Shown piece after piece: positions 1 to 7,878 of a stretch of DNA of 64,000 nucleotides (position 1 is its first letter; each line of letters starts with the position of its first letter). Below the pieces are notes generated by a model. That model was not told the origin of the DNA. It worked only from the letters and a program-made list of their open reading frames with translations, and did no database searches. Source of the stretch: Nocardia vermiculata NBRC 100427. GTDB lineage: Bacteria; Actinomycetota; Actinomycetes; Mycobacteriales; Mycobacteriaceae. The stretch covers positions 124,001 through 188,000 of the forward strand of contig NZ_BDCA01000006.1 of the NCBI RefSeq assembly GCF_001613265.1, read 5' to 3'. The position numbers were made by a program, and so were the translations under genes.

Positions 1-475
1 GCACGATCACGGTGCCGCGCTGCAGCGCCGCACGCAACTGGTCGCGGTTGATGCTGCCGTCGGGGTTCAGCCCGATGCCGGCGAACCGGCCGTGGGTCGG
101 GTTGCTGGTGATCAGGATCCGGTAGGGCTCGGCGATCTCCGCTTCCCCGGTGATGATGTCCCAGTCGGCGAGCCGGTCACGCCCGCGCCAGGTGATGCGC
201 ACGGGTTCGCCCGGCCGGAGGTTGCGCCGCCAGTTCGCGGCGGTGCCGATCAGTAGTGCGCCACCGGATTCGACGTAGCCGACCGGGTTCGCGTAGACGC
301 GGCCGGTGGTGCGGCCTGTCACCGTGATCACCAGCAGTTTGGCGCTGAGCAGCCGATGCAACGGGGAACGCAACAGTGTCCGCATCGCGGCGTCGACGGC
401 CGGCTGCATGCGCAGTCTGCCACGACCGGGCTCGGTGACGGCCGGTGTGGGCTCGGGGGTACTGGAACCGGACAT
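1..475 (-). CDS. Deazaflavin (F420)-dependent nitroreductase-family protein, 3'-truncated by window edge
   Basis: About 158 N-terminal residues are visible; the gene runs off the left edge. The ATG at 473-475 has a GGGAGAGG ribosome site just upstream. After a roughly 30-residue tail the protein reads LLVITVTGRTTGRVYANPV, then an Asn-Trp-Arg-Arg-Asn-Leu stretch typical of the small split-barrel F420H2-dependent quinone/nitro-reductase group (Ddn-like family). Members reduce substrates with F420H2, often at the membrane. The gene is divergent from a TetR regulator across a 100-bp gap holding an inverted repeat, so the regulator probably controls it. The family call is good; the substrate is unknown. 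Confidence 0.75.
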   Translation of the reverse strand, partial: MSGSSTPEPTPAVTEPGRGRLRMQPAVDAAMRTLLRSPLHRLLSAKLLVITVTGRTTGRVYANPVGYVESGGALLIGTAANWRRNLRPGEPVRITWRGRDRLADWDIITGEAEIAEPYRILITSNPTHGRFAGIGLNPDGSINRDQLRAALQRGTVIV

Positions 476-496
476 GGGGACCTCTCCCGCTCGAGA

Positions 497-520
497 TTTA
501 CTGAGCTTATACTCAGAAAA
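497..520. promoter_or_regulatory. Inverted-repeat operator between reductase and TetR genes
   Basis: TTTACTGAG and CTCAGAAAA flank a six-base CTTATA spacer. This is a 9-bp inverted repeat with one mismatch, in an unusually AT-rich patch of the divergent gap. Size and placement suit binding by the adjacent TetR-family dimer. That the site regulates both genes is inference. Confidence 0.6.
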
Positions 521-576
521 TACGCGCCTCGCGCGGCCTACTGCAAGGGCCGCCCGAATCCGAGAGGAGAACCCGG

Positions 577-1200
577 GTGACGACCGGAAACCCCGCCCGC
601 GGCACCCGGCCGCGCGGACGCCCGCGCCGCGGTGTCCGGGAGGCCGTCATCGCCGCAGCACAGCAGATTCTCACCGACCGGGGCGTGGCCCGGTTGAGCA
701 CCAAGGAGATCGCCACCCGGGCCGGAGTGGCCGAATCGAGCATCTTCTATCACTTCGGCGACCGGACGGGCCTACTCCACGCTGTGATCCGCGAGCACCT
801 GCGCCCGCTGCAGGAGATGCTGACCGACCCGACCGGCGGCGAAACCTGCGACCTGCGCACGGACCTGATCCGGTTGGTGACCGTCCTGGAAGAGTTCTTC
901 GGCGCGGCGATTCCGGTCATCGCGGCCATCGAATCCGATGCCGACCTGCGCGTGACCTACTCGCAGCGCAGCCGCGAACTGAATCTGGGACCGCATCGCG
1001 CCCTCGACACGGTGATCGCCCACCTGTCGGCGCGACACACCCTCGTGCCCGAGCCGCGTACGGCGGCGCTGTTCGTCTCCGGGGCCGCATACCAGCGAGC
1101 ACTGCAGCATCGAATGAGCCCGCCGCACGCACATGCGACCCTCCCCACCCCTGAGGCGATCGCCGATCTGGCACTCCCCCTGTTCCTCCCGGAGCAGTGA
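577..1200 (+). CDS. TetR/AcrR-family transcriptional regulator
   Basis: A 207-residue protein of normal TetR length. The GTG start is preceded by AGAGGAGA six bases upstream. Residues 18-65 form the classical TetR helix-turn-helix (RRGVREAVIAAAQQILTDRG, then KEIATRAGV and SSIFYHFGDRTGLL). The remainder is a ligand-binding domain that cannot be assigned to a ligand. It is divergent from the F420-type reductase, with a palindrome between them, so it is probably a local repressor of that gene and of itself. Domain assignment is secure; regulon and ligand are inferred. Confidence 0.92.
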   Translation: MTTGNPARGTRPRGRPRRGVREAVIAAAQQILTDRGVARLSTKEIATRAGVAESSIFYHFGDRTGLLHAVIREHLRPLQEMLTDPTGGETCDLRTDLIRLVTVLEEFFGAAIPVIAAIESDADLRVTYSQRSRELNLGPHRALDTVIAHLSARHTLVPEPRTAALFVSGAAYQRALQHRMSPPHAHATLPTPEAIADLALPLFLPEQ

Positions 1201-1270
1201 TCGAGGCCGAACGGATCCGCGTGCTCCGAATATCGGTGTGCGCATTCGGCGAACGGAAGGAACCCGCAGT

Positions 1271-1534
1271 TCAGGCGGAGGCGCTCAAGCCCGGCGACTG
1301 CCAGACCTCGGCCAGGTCCTGCAGTGGCACACCCAGCGCAACACTCAGCCCGACCACGGTGCCGAATGCCGGGCTGGGCAGGCGGCCGGATTCGATTTTG
1401 CGCAGCGTTTCCGGCGAAATGCCCGCGGTGTGCGCGATGTCGGCGAGGTCCCGGCCGCCCCGGGCGGTACGCAGGTAGGCGCCCAGGCGACGACCGGCCT
1501 CGACCTGGGCAGCAGTCAACGGGAGACGAACCAT
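1271..1534 (-). CDS. Small XRE-family HTH repressor
   Basis: An 87-residue protein consisting almost only of a Cro/CI-type helix-turn-helix: a leading helix, LADIAHTAGISPETLRKIES as recognition region, then a fifth helix. I chose the ATG at 1532-1534, because a longer in-frame extension would run through the operators. It is divergent from a methionine aminopeptidase gene, with a 75-bp gap carrying two copies of GGTAT-N4-ATACC. It is likely a dimeric autorepressor that also controls the peptidase gene. The fold call is strong; the target is inferred from placement. Confidence 0.88.
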   Translation of the reverse strand: MVRLPLTAAQVEAGRRLGAYLRTARGGRDLADIAHTAGISPETLRKIESGRLPSPAFGTVVGLSVALGVPLQDLAEVWQSPGLSASA

Positions 1535-1551
1535 GCCGCCAGCATAGAGTT

Positions 1552-1594
1552 GGTATTTAAATACCGCAAGGGCTACAGTCGGTATACAAATACC
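1552..1594. promoter_or_regulatory. Twin operators GGTAT-N4-ATACC between XRE repressor and map
   Basis: A perfect 14-bp palindrome, GGTATTTAAATACC, lies at 1552-1565. A second copy with the same arms, GGTATACAAATACC, lies at 1581-1594. Their centres are 29 bp apart. The peptidase ribosome site GGAGG is at 1601-1605, immediately after the second copy, so occupancy would block promoters in both directions. That the neighbouring XRE protein binds here is inference. Confidence 0.75.
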
Positions 1595-1609
1595 GATACT
1601 GGAGGTTTC

Positions 1610-2377
1610 ATGGTCGAACTCAAAACAGCCGCCGAGATCGAGCGGATGCGGGTGACCGGGCAATTCGTCGGGCGCACCCTCGCGGAGTTACGAGAACTCG
1701 CCGTCGTCGGGGTGAATCTCCTCGATCTGGAGCAGCATGTGCGGGCACGGATCCGCGAACGGGGTGCGGTCTCGTGCTACTGGGACTACTCCCCCTCGTT
1801 CGGCCGCGGCCCGTTCCGCAACACGGTCTGCCTGTCGGTCAACGATGCCGTCCTGCACGGGCTGCCCTTCGACTACCGCCTGCGCGACGGTGATCTGCTG
1901 AGCATGGATCTGGCCGTATCGATCGACGGCTGGGTGGCCGATGCCGCGGTGAGCGTCGTCGTCGGCACCGCCGACCCCGAGGACACCCGCCTCGTCACCG
2001 CCACCGAGGACGCCTTGGCCGCCGCGATCGAGGTCGCGCAGCCGGGTGGCCGGCTCGGCGACATCTCCGCTGCCATCGCCGCGGTCGCACGCCGCAACGG
2101 CTATCCGGTCAATACCGAATTCGGCGGCCACGGCCTGGGCCGCACCATGCACGAAGACCCGCACGTTGCCAACGACGGTCGCCCCGGGCGCGGGATGCGG
2201 CTGTTCTCGGGCCTGACCATCGCGATCGAGCCGTGGTTCGCGCGCACCACCGACCGCATCGTCGTCGATCCGGACGGCTGGACCATTCGCTCCGCCGACG
2301 GCTCGCGCACCGCCCATTCCGAGCACACCATCGCCATCACCGACACCGGCCCCGAAATCCTCACGCTCGCCGCGTGA
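1610..2377 (+). CDS. map: Type I methionine aminopeptidase
   Basis: A 255-residue cytosolic metallo-exopeptidase that removes N-terminal Met from new proteins. All five metal ligands of the pita-bread fold are visible: D100, D111, H174 (in FGGHGLGRTMHEDP), E207 (AIEPW) and E238, plus active-site H83 (NDAVLHG). The ATG follows GGAGG by four bases. It has no N-terminal SH3-binding extension, so it is a type Ia-like short form. It is divergent from a small XRE repressor and preceded by twin operators, which is unusual for a housekeeping enzyme. It may be an accessory copy with conditional expression. Enzyme identity is near certain; the accessory role is inference. Confidence 0.93.
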   Translation: MVELKTAAEIERMRVTGQFVGRTLAELRELAVVGVNLLDLEQHVRARIRERGAVSCYWDYSPSFGRGPFRNTVCLSVNDAVLHGLPFDYRLRDGDLLSMDLAVSIDGWVADAAVSVVVGTADPEDTRLVTATEDALAAAIEVAQPGGRLGDISAAIAAVARRNGYPVNTEFGGHGLGRTMHEDPHVANDGRPGRGMRLFSGLTIAIEPWFARTTDRIVVDPDGWTIRSADGSRTAHSEHTIAITDTGPEILTLAA

Positions 2378-2409
2378 TCGGGGCCCGTCACCCAGTAGGC
2401 TGACTCGTT

Positions 2410-2796
2410 GTGGACAACCCTTTCGGACCGGCGGGCACCGCCTCCTACGTACTGCTGACCACCTACAAGAAGGACGGAACGGCGGTCGGGACAGCGGTGT
2501 GGGCAGCGCTCGACGACTCCCGGCTCTATGTCTGGACCGAGACCGGCAGTTGGAAGGTCAAGCGGTTGCGGCGCAATCCGGAAGTGACCCTGCAACCGTG
2601 CAGCGTCGCCGGTAAGCCCCGGGGGCCCGTCGTACGCGGTACCGGCACCGTACTCGACGAGCAGGGCAGCGATCGGGTCCGGCGCCTCATCAAGCGCAAG
2701 TACGGGATTCAGGGCCGGCTGATCGTCACCGGCAGCCTGCTACGCCGCGGCCGCACGGGCACGATCGGTATCGAAATCACCGCCGACGCATCCTGA
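2410..2796 (+). CDS. PPOX-class F420-dependent oxidoreductase
   Basis: A 128-residue split-barrel flavin/deazaflavin-binding protein. YVLLTTYKKDGT and SWKVKRLRRNPEVTLQPC are the conserved strands of the small F420-dependent PPOX-fold family. The GTG start follows TAGGCT by eight bases, suggesting a nearly leaderless transcript. It is clearly paralogous to the convergent gene that follows, with the same two blocks. The substrate is unknown; such proteins reduce small unsaturated compounds with F420H2. Confidence 0.82.
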   Translation: MDNPFGPAGTASYVLLTTYKKDGTAVGTAVWAALDDSRLYVWTETGSWKVKRLRRNPEVTLQPCSVAGKPRGPVVRGTGTVLDEQGSDRVRRLIKRKYGIQGRLIVTGSLLRRGRTGTIGIEITADAS

Positions 2797-2818
2797 TCCG
2801 ACCTCCCGACGGGTTCGG

Positions 2819-3199
2819 TCAGGGCTGCGCGGATATCGCCAGTCCCACCGAACGATCGTCACCCAGGATCAGTTTGTGGCCGCGGATCAGCAAGGTGCCG
2901 AGGAGCCCGTACTTACCGGCGATGAGCCCGCGCACCCGATCGGTACCGGCCGGATCGAGGATACGGCCGGTACCGGCGCTCACCTCTCCCCCGGCGGGAC
3001 GACCGCGATTGTCACATGCCTGCAGCGTCACCGATGGGTTACGCCGCAATCGCTTGACCTTCCAGGACTTGGGGTTGGTCCACACCACCAGCCGGTCGCC
3101 GTCGGGAGCGGCCCAGACGGGGGTCCCGACCGGCGTGCCGTCCTTCTTGTAGGTGGTGAGCAGGACATATCGCTGCTGTGCAAGCTCGTTCCAGGTCAT
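2819..3199 (-). CDS. PPOX-class F420-dependent oxidoreductase (Rv2061c-like position)
   Basis: A 126-residue paralogue of the preceding convergent gene. It shares RYVLLTTYKKDGTPVGTPVW and the SWKVKRLRRNPSVTLQAC block. I use the ATG at 3197-3199 because GGTGGGG lies just upstream; an in-frame GTG nine bases earlier is possible. Its place beside cobN matches the position I recall for the F420/PPOX protein Rv2061c in M. tuberculosis, so this copy is probably the ancestral one and 2410-2796 the duplicate. Substrate unknown. Confidence 0.82.
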   Translation of the reverse strand: MTWNELAQQRYVLLTTYKKDGTPVGTPVWAAPDGDRLVVWTNPKSWKVKRLRRNPSVTLQACDNRGRPAGGEVSAGTGRILDPAGTDRVRGLIAGKYGLLGTLLIRGHKLILGDDRSVGLAISAQP

Positions 3200-3283
3200 A
3201 CACCCCACCGTAGGGATCTACCGGGTACCGCACATCCGCGTCGCGGCGCATACCCGAACTGCGTCCGCGGGCGTAGCGCCGGG

Positions 3284-6200
3284 CTACTCCAATTCGCCCT
3301 CGGTCTCCAGATAGATCTGCCGCAGCCGATCCAGCGTCTCGGGTTGCGGCGCCTGCCACAGCTTGCGTTCGGCAGCTTCGAGCAGACGTTCGGCGATGCC
3401 GTGCAGTGCCCACGGATTCGACTCCGTCATGAACTTGCGGTTCACCTCGTCGAATACGTAGCTCTCGGAGAGCTTCTCGTACATCCAGTCGGCGACCACA
3501 TCGGTGGTGGCGTCGTACCCGAACAGATAGTCGACCGTCGCCGCCATCTCGAAGGCCCCCTTGTAACCGTGCCGGCGCATCGCCTCGAGCCAGCGCGGAT
3601 TGACCACCCGCGAGCGGAACACCCGCGTGGTCTCCTCCGACAGGGTCCGGGTGCGCACCGAGTCCGGCCGGGTGCTGTCGCCGATGTAGGCCTCCGGATT
3701 CGTGCCGGTCAGCGCACGAACCGCGGCCACCATTCCACCGTGGTACTGGAAGTAGTCGTCGGAATCGGCGATATCGTGCTCACGGGTATCGGTGTTCTTG
3801 GCCGCGACCGCGATCCGCCGATAGGCGGCCCGCATATCGTCCGCGGCCGGCGCCCCGTCCAGATCCCGGCCGTAGGCATAGCCACCCCAGGTGGTGTACA
3901 CCTGCGCCAGATCGTCGTCGGTGCGCCAGCTCTTGGAATCGATCAGCTGCAGCAGTCCGGCACCATAGGTTCCCGGCTTCGAGCCGAAGATACGGGTGGT
4001 GGCCCGACGCTGATCACCGTGCTCGGCGACATCGGCATCGGTGTGCGCGCGCACGTAGTTCGATTCCACCGGCTCGTCCAGTTCGGCGACCATGCGGACC
4101 GCGTCGTCGAGCAGCGCCAGCACGTGCGGGAACGCATCACGGAAGAATCCGGAGATGCGCACGGTGACGTCGATGCGCGGGCGGCCCAGCTCGGCCGGTT
4201 CGATCACTTCCAGGCGGGTCACCCGGCGGCTGGCCTCGTCCCAGACCGGGCGCACGCCCAGCAGCGCGAACACTTCGGCGATGTCGTCACCGGCGGTACG
4301 CATCGCGGAGGTGCCCCACACCGACAGACCCACCGACCGCGGATACTCGCCGTGATCGGTGAGGTAGCGCTCGAGCAGCGAATCGGCCATGGCCTGCCCG
4401 GTCTCCCACGCCAGCCGCGACGGCACTGCCTTGGGATCCACCGAGTAGAAGTTGCGGCCGGTCGGCAACACGTTGATCAGGCCACGCAGCGGCGAACCAC
4501 TCGGGCCGGCCGGAATGAAACCACCGTCGAGGGCGTGCAGGATCCGGGCGAGCTCGATATCGGTCTGCCGCAGCCGCGGCACCACCTCGGTGGCGGCGAA
4601 ACGCAGCACATCGGCCAGCGTGTCCGGTCGGGGGACCTCGGGTTCGTGCCGGGCCACCAGATCGCCGACCACCTCGGCCGACCAGTCGGTGGCCTGCAGC
4701 GCGGCCAGCAACCGACGAGCCCGCTGTTCCACAGCGTCGACCCGCTCGCGCGACTCCTCGCCGGATTCGTCGAGCCCCAGCGCCTCCCGCAGACCGGGCA
4801 CCGCGAATTCGCCACCCCACAACTGCCGGGCGCGCAACATGGCCAGCACCAGGTCCAGCTCGCCCTCACCCGCCGGTGCCTGCCCGAGAATGTGCAGGCC
4901 GTCGCGGATCTGCACATCCTTGATCTCACACAACCAACCGTCGACGTGCAGCAGCATATCGTCGAAGACGTCTTCGTCCGGGCGCTCGTCCAGGCCCAGG
5001 TCGTGGTCCATCTTCGCGGCCCGCATCAGGGTCCAGATCTGCTGCCGGATCGCGGGGAGTTTCGCCGGATCCAGCGCCGAGATATTGGCGTGCTCGTCGA
5101 GCAACTGCTCGAGCCGAGCGATATCGCCGTAGGTCTCCGCGCGCGCCATCGGCGGGATCAGATGATCGACGAGGGTGGCGTGCGCGCGGCGCTTGGCCTG
5201 AGTTCCCTCACCGGGATCGTTGACGAGGAACGGATAGATCAGCGGTAGATCGCCCAGTGCCGCATCGGTGCCGCACGCCGCCGACATGCCCAGCGTCTTA
5301 CCGGGCAGCCATTCGAGGTTGCCGTGCTTACCCAGGTGCACCATCGCGTCGGCGCCGAACCCGCCGTCGGGTCCTGCGGCCGCCAGCCAGCGGTAGACGG
5401 CCAGATAGTGGTGACTCGGTGGCAGGTCGGGATCGTGGTAGATCGCGACCGGGTTCTCACCGAAACCGCGCGGCGGCTGCACCAACAGTACGATATTGCC
5501 GAAACGCAATGCGGCGATGACGATCTCACCGTCCGGATCGGCGGACCGATCGACGAACAGCTCGCCCGGCGGCGGCCCCCACGCCCGCACGACCGCCTCG
5601 CGCAGTTCCGCGGGCAGAGTGGCGAACCAGGCGGAGTACTGCCGGGCGCCGATGCGGATCGGATTGCCCTCCAGCTGTTCGGCACTGAGCCAGTCCTGAT
5701 CCTGGCCACCGGCGGCGATCAGCGCATGGATGAGCGCGTCACCATCGTGTTCCTCGAGTCCCGGCACTTCTCCCGGTGCGCCCAGATCGTAACCGGCGGA
5801 CCGCATCTCGGTGAGCAGGCGGATGGCGCTGGCGGGGGTGTCGAGGCCGACGGCATTGCCGATTCGGGCATGTTTGGTCGGATACGCCGACAGCATCAGC
5901 GCGATCCGGCGCTGCGTGGTGGGCAGCTGCCGCAGCCGTGCATGCCGCACCGCGATACCGGCCACTCGGGCCGCACGTTCCGGATCGGGCACGTAGGTGG
6001 ACAGACCGTCGGCGTCGAACTCCTTGAACGAGAACGGGACCGTGATGATGCGGCCGTCGAATTCCGGCACCGCCACCTGTGTCGCCACATCCAGCGGCGA
6101 CAGGCCGTCGTCGTTGGCCTCCCATTGGGCACGACCACTCGTCAGGCACAGGCCCTGCAGGATCGGCACGTCCAGATCGGCGAGGGCACCGATATCCCAG

Positions 6201-6913
6201 GCTTCGTCGTCACCGCCGGCGGACGCGGTCGCCGGTTTGGTGCCACCGGCCGCCAGCACCGTCACCACCAGCGCATCGGCCCGGCGCAGGGTCGCCAGCA
6301 GCTCCGGTTCGGCATTGCGCAGCGAGGCGCAGTACAGCGGCAGCGGGCGGGCGCCGGCGGCTTCCACCGCACGGCACAGCGCCTCCACATAGGTGGTGTT
6401 CCCGGCCAGATGCTGGGCGCGGTAGTACAGCACGGCGACCACCGGCACCCGCCCGAGGCGAGAGTCGCTGTCTGCCACGGTGCCGGCGTCGCGATCGAGT
6501 TCACCCCACGACGGCAGCTGCACGGGCGGATCGAAACCGTGGCCGGTCAGCAGCACGGTGTCGGACAGGAAGTTGTGCAACTGGCGCAGATTCTGCGGGC
6601 CGCCGGCAGCCAGATAGTTGTGCGCATCGGCGGCGACACCGACCGGGACGGTGGAACATTCCATCAATTCGGCGTCGGGGGCCATCTCACCCCCGAGTGC
6701 CACCAGTGGGACGCCGCTCTCGCGCAGTGCGTCGAGCCCTTCCTCCCACGCGCGCCGGCCGCCGAGGATCCGGACCACGACCAGGTCCACACCGCTCAGC
6801 AGCTCGGGCAGGTCCTCCACCAGCAGGCGTGCCGGGTTGGCGAGCCGGTAGTCGGCGCGGCAGGCCCGCGCGGACAACAGGTCGGTGTCGGAGGTGGACA
6901 GCAGCAGGATCAC
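3284..6913 (-). CDS. cobN: Cobaltochelatase subunit CobN
   Basis: A 1209-residue large subunit of the ATP-dependent aerobic cobaltochelatase, which inserts Co2+ into hydrogenobyrinic acid a,c-diamide with CobS and CobT or ChlI/D-type partners. The N-terminus (MILLLSTSDTDLL, LVVVRILGG) and the repeated MVHLGKHGNLEWLPGK, YPRSVGLSVWGTSAMRT and FRDAFPHVL blocks are typical of the CobN/BchH family. Length fits actinobacterial CobN (about 1200). The GTG start follows GAGGAG. The 5' leader holds a cobalamin riboswitch, so product feedback control is expected. No partner chelatase subunits lie in the window. Confidence 0.96.
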   Translation of the reverse strand: MILLLSTSDTDLLSARACRADYRLANPARLLVEDLPELLSGVDLVVVRILGGRRAWEEGLDALRESGVPLVALGGEMAPDAELMECSTVPVGVAADAHNYLAAGGPQNLRQLHNFLSDTVLLTGHGFDPPVQLPSWGELDRDAGTVADSDSRLGRVPVVAVLYYRAQHLAGNTTYVEALCRAVEAAGARPLPLYCASLRNAEPELLATLRRADALVVTVLAAGGTKPATASAGGDDEAWDIGALADLDVPILQGLCLTSGRAQWEANDDGLSPLDVATQVAVPEFDGRIITVPFSFKEFDADGLSTYVPDPERAARVAGIAVRHARLRQLPTTQRRIALMLSAYPTKHARIGNAVGLDTPASAIRLLTEMRSAGYDLGAPGEVPGLEEHDGDALIHALIAAGGQDQDWLSAEQLEGNPIRIGARQYSAWFATLPAELREAVVRAWGPPPGELFVDRSADPDGEIVIAALRFGNIVLLVQPPRGFGENPVAIYHDPDLPPSHHYLAVYRWLAAAGPDGGFGADAMVHLGKHGNLEWLPGKTLGMSAACGTDAALGDLPLIYPFLVNDPGEGTQAKRRAHATLVDHLIPPMARAETYGDIARLEQLLDEHANISALDPAKLPAIRQQIWTLMRAAKMDHDLGLDERPDEDVFDDMLLHVDGWLCEIKDVQIRDGLHILGQAPAGEGELDLVLAMLRARQLWGGEFAVPGLREALGLDESGEESRERVDAVEQRARRLLAALQATDWSAEVVGDLVARHEPEVPRPDTLADVLRFAATEVVPRLRQTDIELARILHALDGGFIPAGPSGSPLRGLINVLPTGRNFYSVDPKAVPSRLAWETGQAMADSLLERYLTDHGEYPRSVGLSVWGTSAMRTAGDDIAEVFALLGVRPVWDEASRRVTRLEVIEPAELGRPRIDVTVRISGFFRDAFPHVLALLDDAVRMVAELDEPVESNYVRAHTDADVAEHGDQRRATTRIFGSKPGTYGAGLLQLIDSKSWRTDDDLAQVYTTWGGYAYGRDLDGAPAADDMRAAYRRIAVAAKNTDTREHDIADSDDYFQYHGGMVAAVRALTGTNPEAYIGDSTRPDSVRTRTLSEETTRVFRSRVVNPRWLEAMRRHGYKGAFEMAATVDYLFGYDATTDVVADWMYEKLSESYVFDEVNRKFMTESNPWALHGIAERLLEAAERKLWQAPQPETLDRLRQIYLETEGELE

Positions 6914-6939
6914 AGTTCTCCTCGGGTGACGCGCCCAAT

Positions 6940-7110
6940 TGCGGATTCGGCGCCCGCCCGGAGGGTCTGACTGTCACAGCGGCGCGACCGCACCGGAATT
7001 GCACCGGTTTCCTCTGGGGACGAGCCCCCGGATGCTATCGCGCCCGGACCCGCCCCAGCGCCCCGGCCGTCCAATGCCCACTCGAGCGCCCGGCGGAACC
7101 TGTTGTGCAG
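6940..7110 (-). promoter_or_regulatory. Cobalamin (AdoCbl) riboswitch in cobN leader
   Basis: Read on the minus strand, the leader has GGTTCC (7095-7100), then the B12-box core GGAAACCGGTGCAATTCCGG (6993-7012), then GCGCCGCTGTGA (6974-6985) and CAGTCAGACCC. This is the order and spacing of the cobalamin riboswitch aptamer. It ends about 50 bases before the cobN ribosome site GAGGAG, leaving room for an expression platform. Cobalamin binding should lower cobN expression. Edges are approximate. Confidence 0.92.
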
Positions 7111-7170
7111 CACTGGCAGGCCGGTCGCGAAGCGGTTCCGGAATTCGCAAACCGGGCGTACGCTGAGAAT

Positions 7171-7485
7171 ATGCCGAACTCACCGGGATGGGCCAGGCGG
7201 AATCGCTTCGCCGCCTGGTCGGGAATTACATGCATGTTCGTTGCTGTGGCTTTGCTGGCAATGGCATTGGCGGCCGCAGCAGGCGACCGCGGGTGGCTGG
7301 TACTCGTCGCTGCGGGCGCCTGCGCGGCAGTCGCGATCTTCGGTCTGCTGGTCTTCGAGTCGACCGTGCACCGCGATCACTCCGATCGGCACGAAACTCC
7401 CCATCTGCTGTCGGACACCTACGTCGCCACACCCCCGTGGAAGGCGGCGCGCGGTCGCGGCAGGAGTAGCGCGCGAGGAAGGTGA
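7171..7485 (+). CDS. Small two-helix membrane protein, paralogue A
   Basis: A 104-residue protein not assigned to a known family. The N-terminus MPNSPGWARRNRFAAW is followed by two hydrophobic segments (about residues 17-39 and 43-62), then a polar tail containing HETPHLLSDTY. It is a tandem paralogue of the next gene, six bases downstream, sharing the P-G-W-x-R-R-N-R-F-x-A-W start and the (E/A)TPxLL(S/T)D tail motif. It is transcribed away from the cobN riboswitch. Function unknown; a cytoplasmic-membrane location is inferred. Confidence 0.65.
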   Translation: MPNSPGWARRNRFAAWSGITCMFVAVALLAMALAAAAGDRGWLVLVAAGACAAVAIFGLLVFESTVHRDHSDRHETPHLLSDTYVATPPWKAARGRGRSSARGR

Positions 7486-7491
7486 AGCGCC

Positions 7492-7818
7492 ATGCCCGGC
7501 AAACCCGGCTGGGTACGACGCAACCGTTTCGTCGCCTGGACCGCCTACTACTGCGTGCTGATCGGATTCGCGACACTCGCCATGACCCTGACCGCCGCCG
7601 GCACCGGACACCACGGCTGGGCACTGACGGCCGGGGTGGTGTGTGCGATCGCCTTCCTCAGCGGCATCGGGATGGTCGGCACCACCGCCCGCCAGGACCG
7701 CAGTGCCGATCACGCCACCCCGAATCTGCTCACCGACTCCTGGCACTCCCTGGAACTACAGCCGGCCGCCCACCCCGCAGGGTCACGCCTGCATCTGCCT
7801 CTGCGTCACCGCCACTGA
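7492..7818 (+). CDS. Small two-helix membrane protein, paralogue B
   Basis: A 108-residue protein that repeats the architecture of its upstream neighbour: MPGKPGWVRRNRFVAWTA, two hydrophobic helices (about residues 20-38 and 42-62), and a polar tail with HATPNLLTDSW. The six-base gap suggests co-transcription, with GCGAGGAAGG just before the start. A GC-rich hairpin follows its stop. Why two such proteins sit between cobN and cobG is unknown; no transporter or enzyme motif is visible. Confidence 0.65.
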   Translation: MPGKPGWVRRNRFVAWTAYYCVLIGFATLAMTLTAAGTGHHGWALTAGVVCAIAFLSGIGMVGTTARQDRSADHATPNLLTDSWHSLELQPAAHPAGSRLHLPLRHRH

Positions 7819-7838
7819 GTCGGCACGACACCGGCCAC

Positions 7839-7860
7839 CCGGGCGGCGGTAGCCGCCCGG
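7839..7860. terminator. GC hairpin between small membrane gene and cobG
   Basis: CCGGGCGGC and GCCGCCCGG form a perfect 9-bp stem around a GGTA loop, 20 bases after the stop of the upstream gene and 18 before cobG. There is no U-tract, as is common in actinobacteria. It could be a terminator or a structured cobG leader. Confidence 0.45.
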
Positions 7861-7878
7861 CCGTAGGCTCGACACACC

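Noticed and set aside
2876..6970. Long plus-strand open frames across cobN
   Set aside because: Shadows of the cobN codon usage; the translated products are low-complexity Arg/Gly/His text without motifs.
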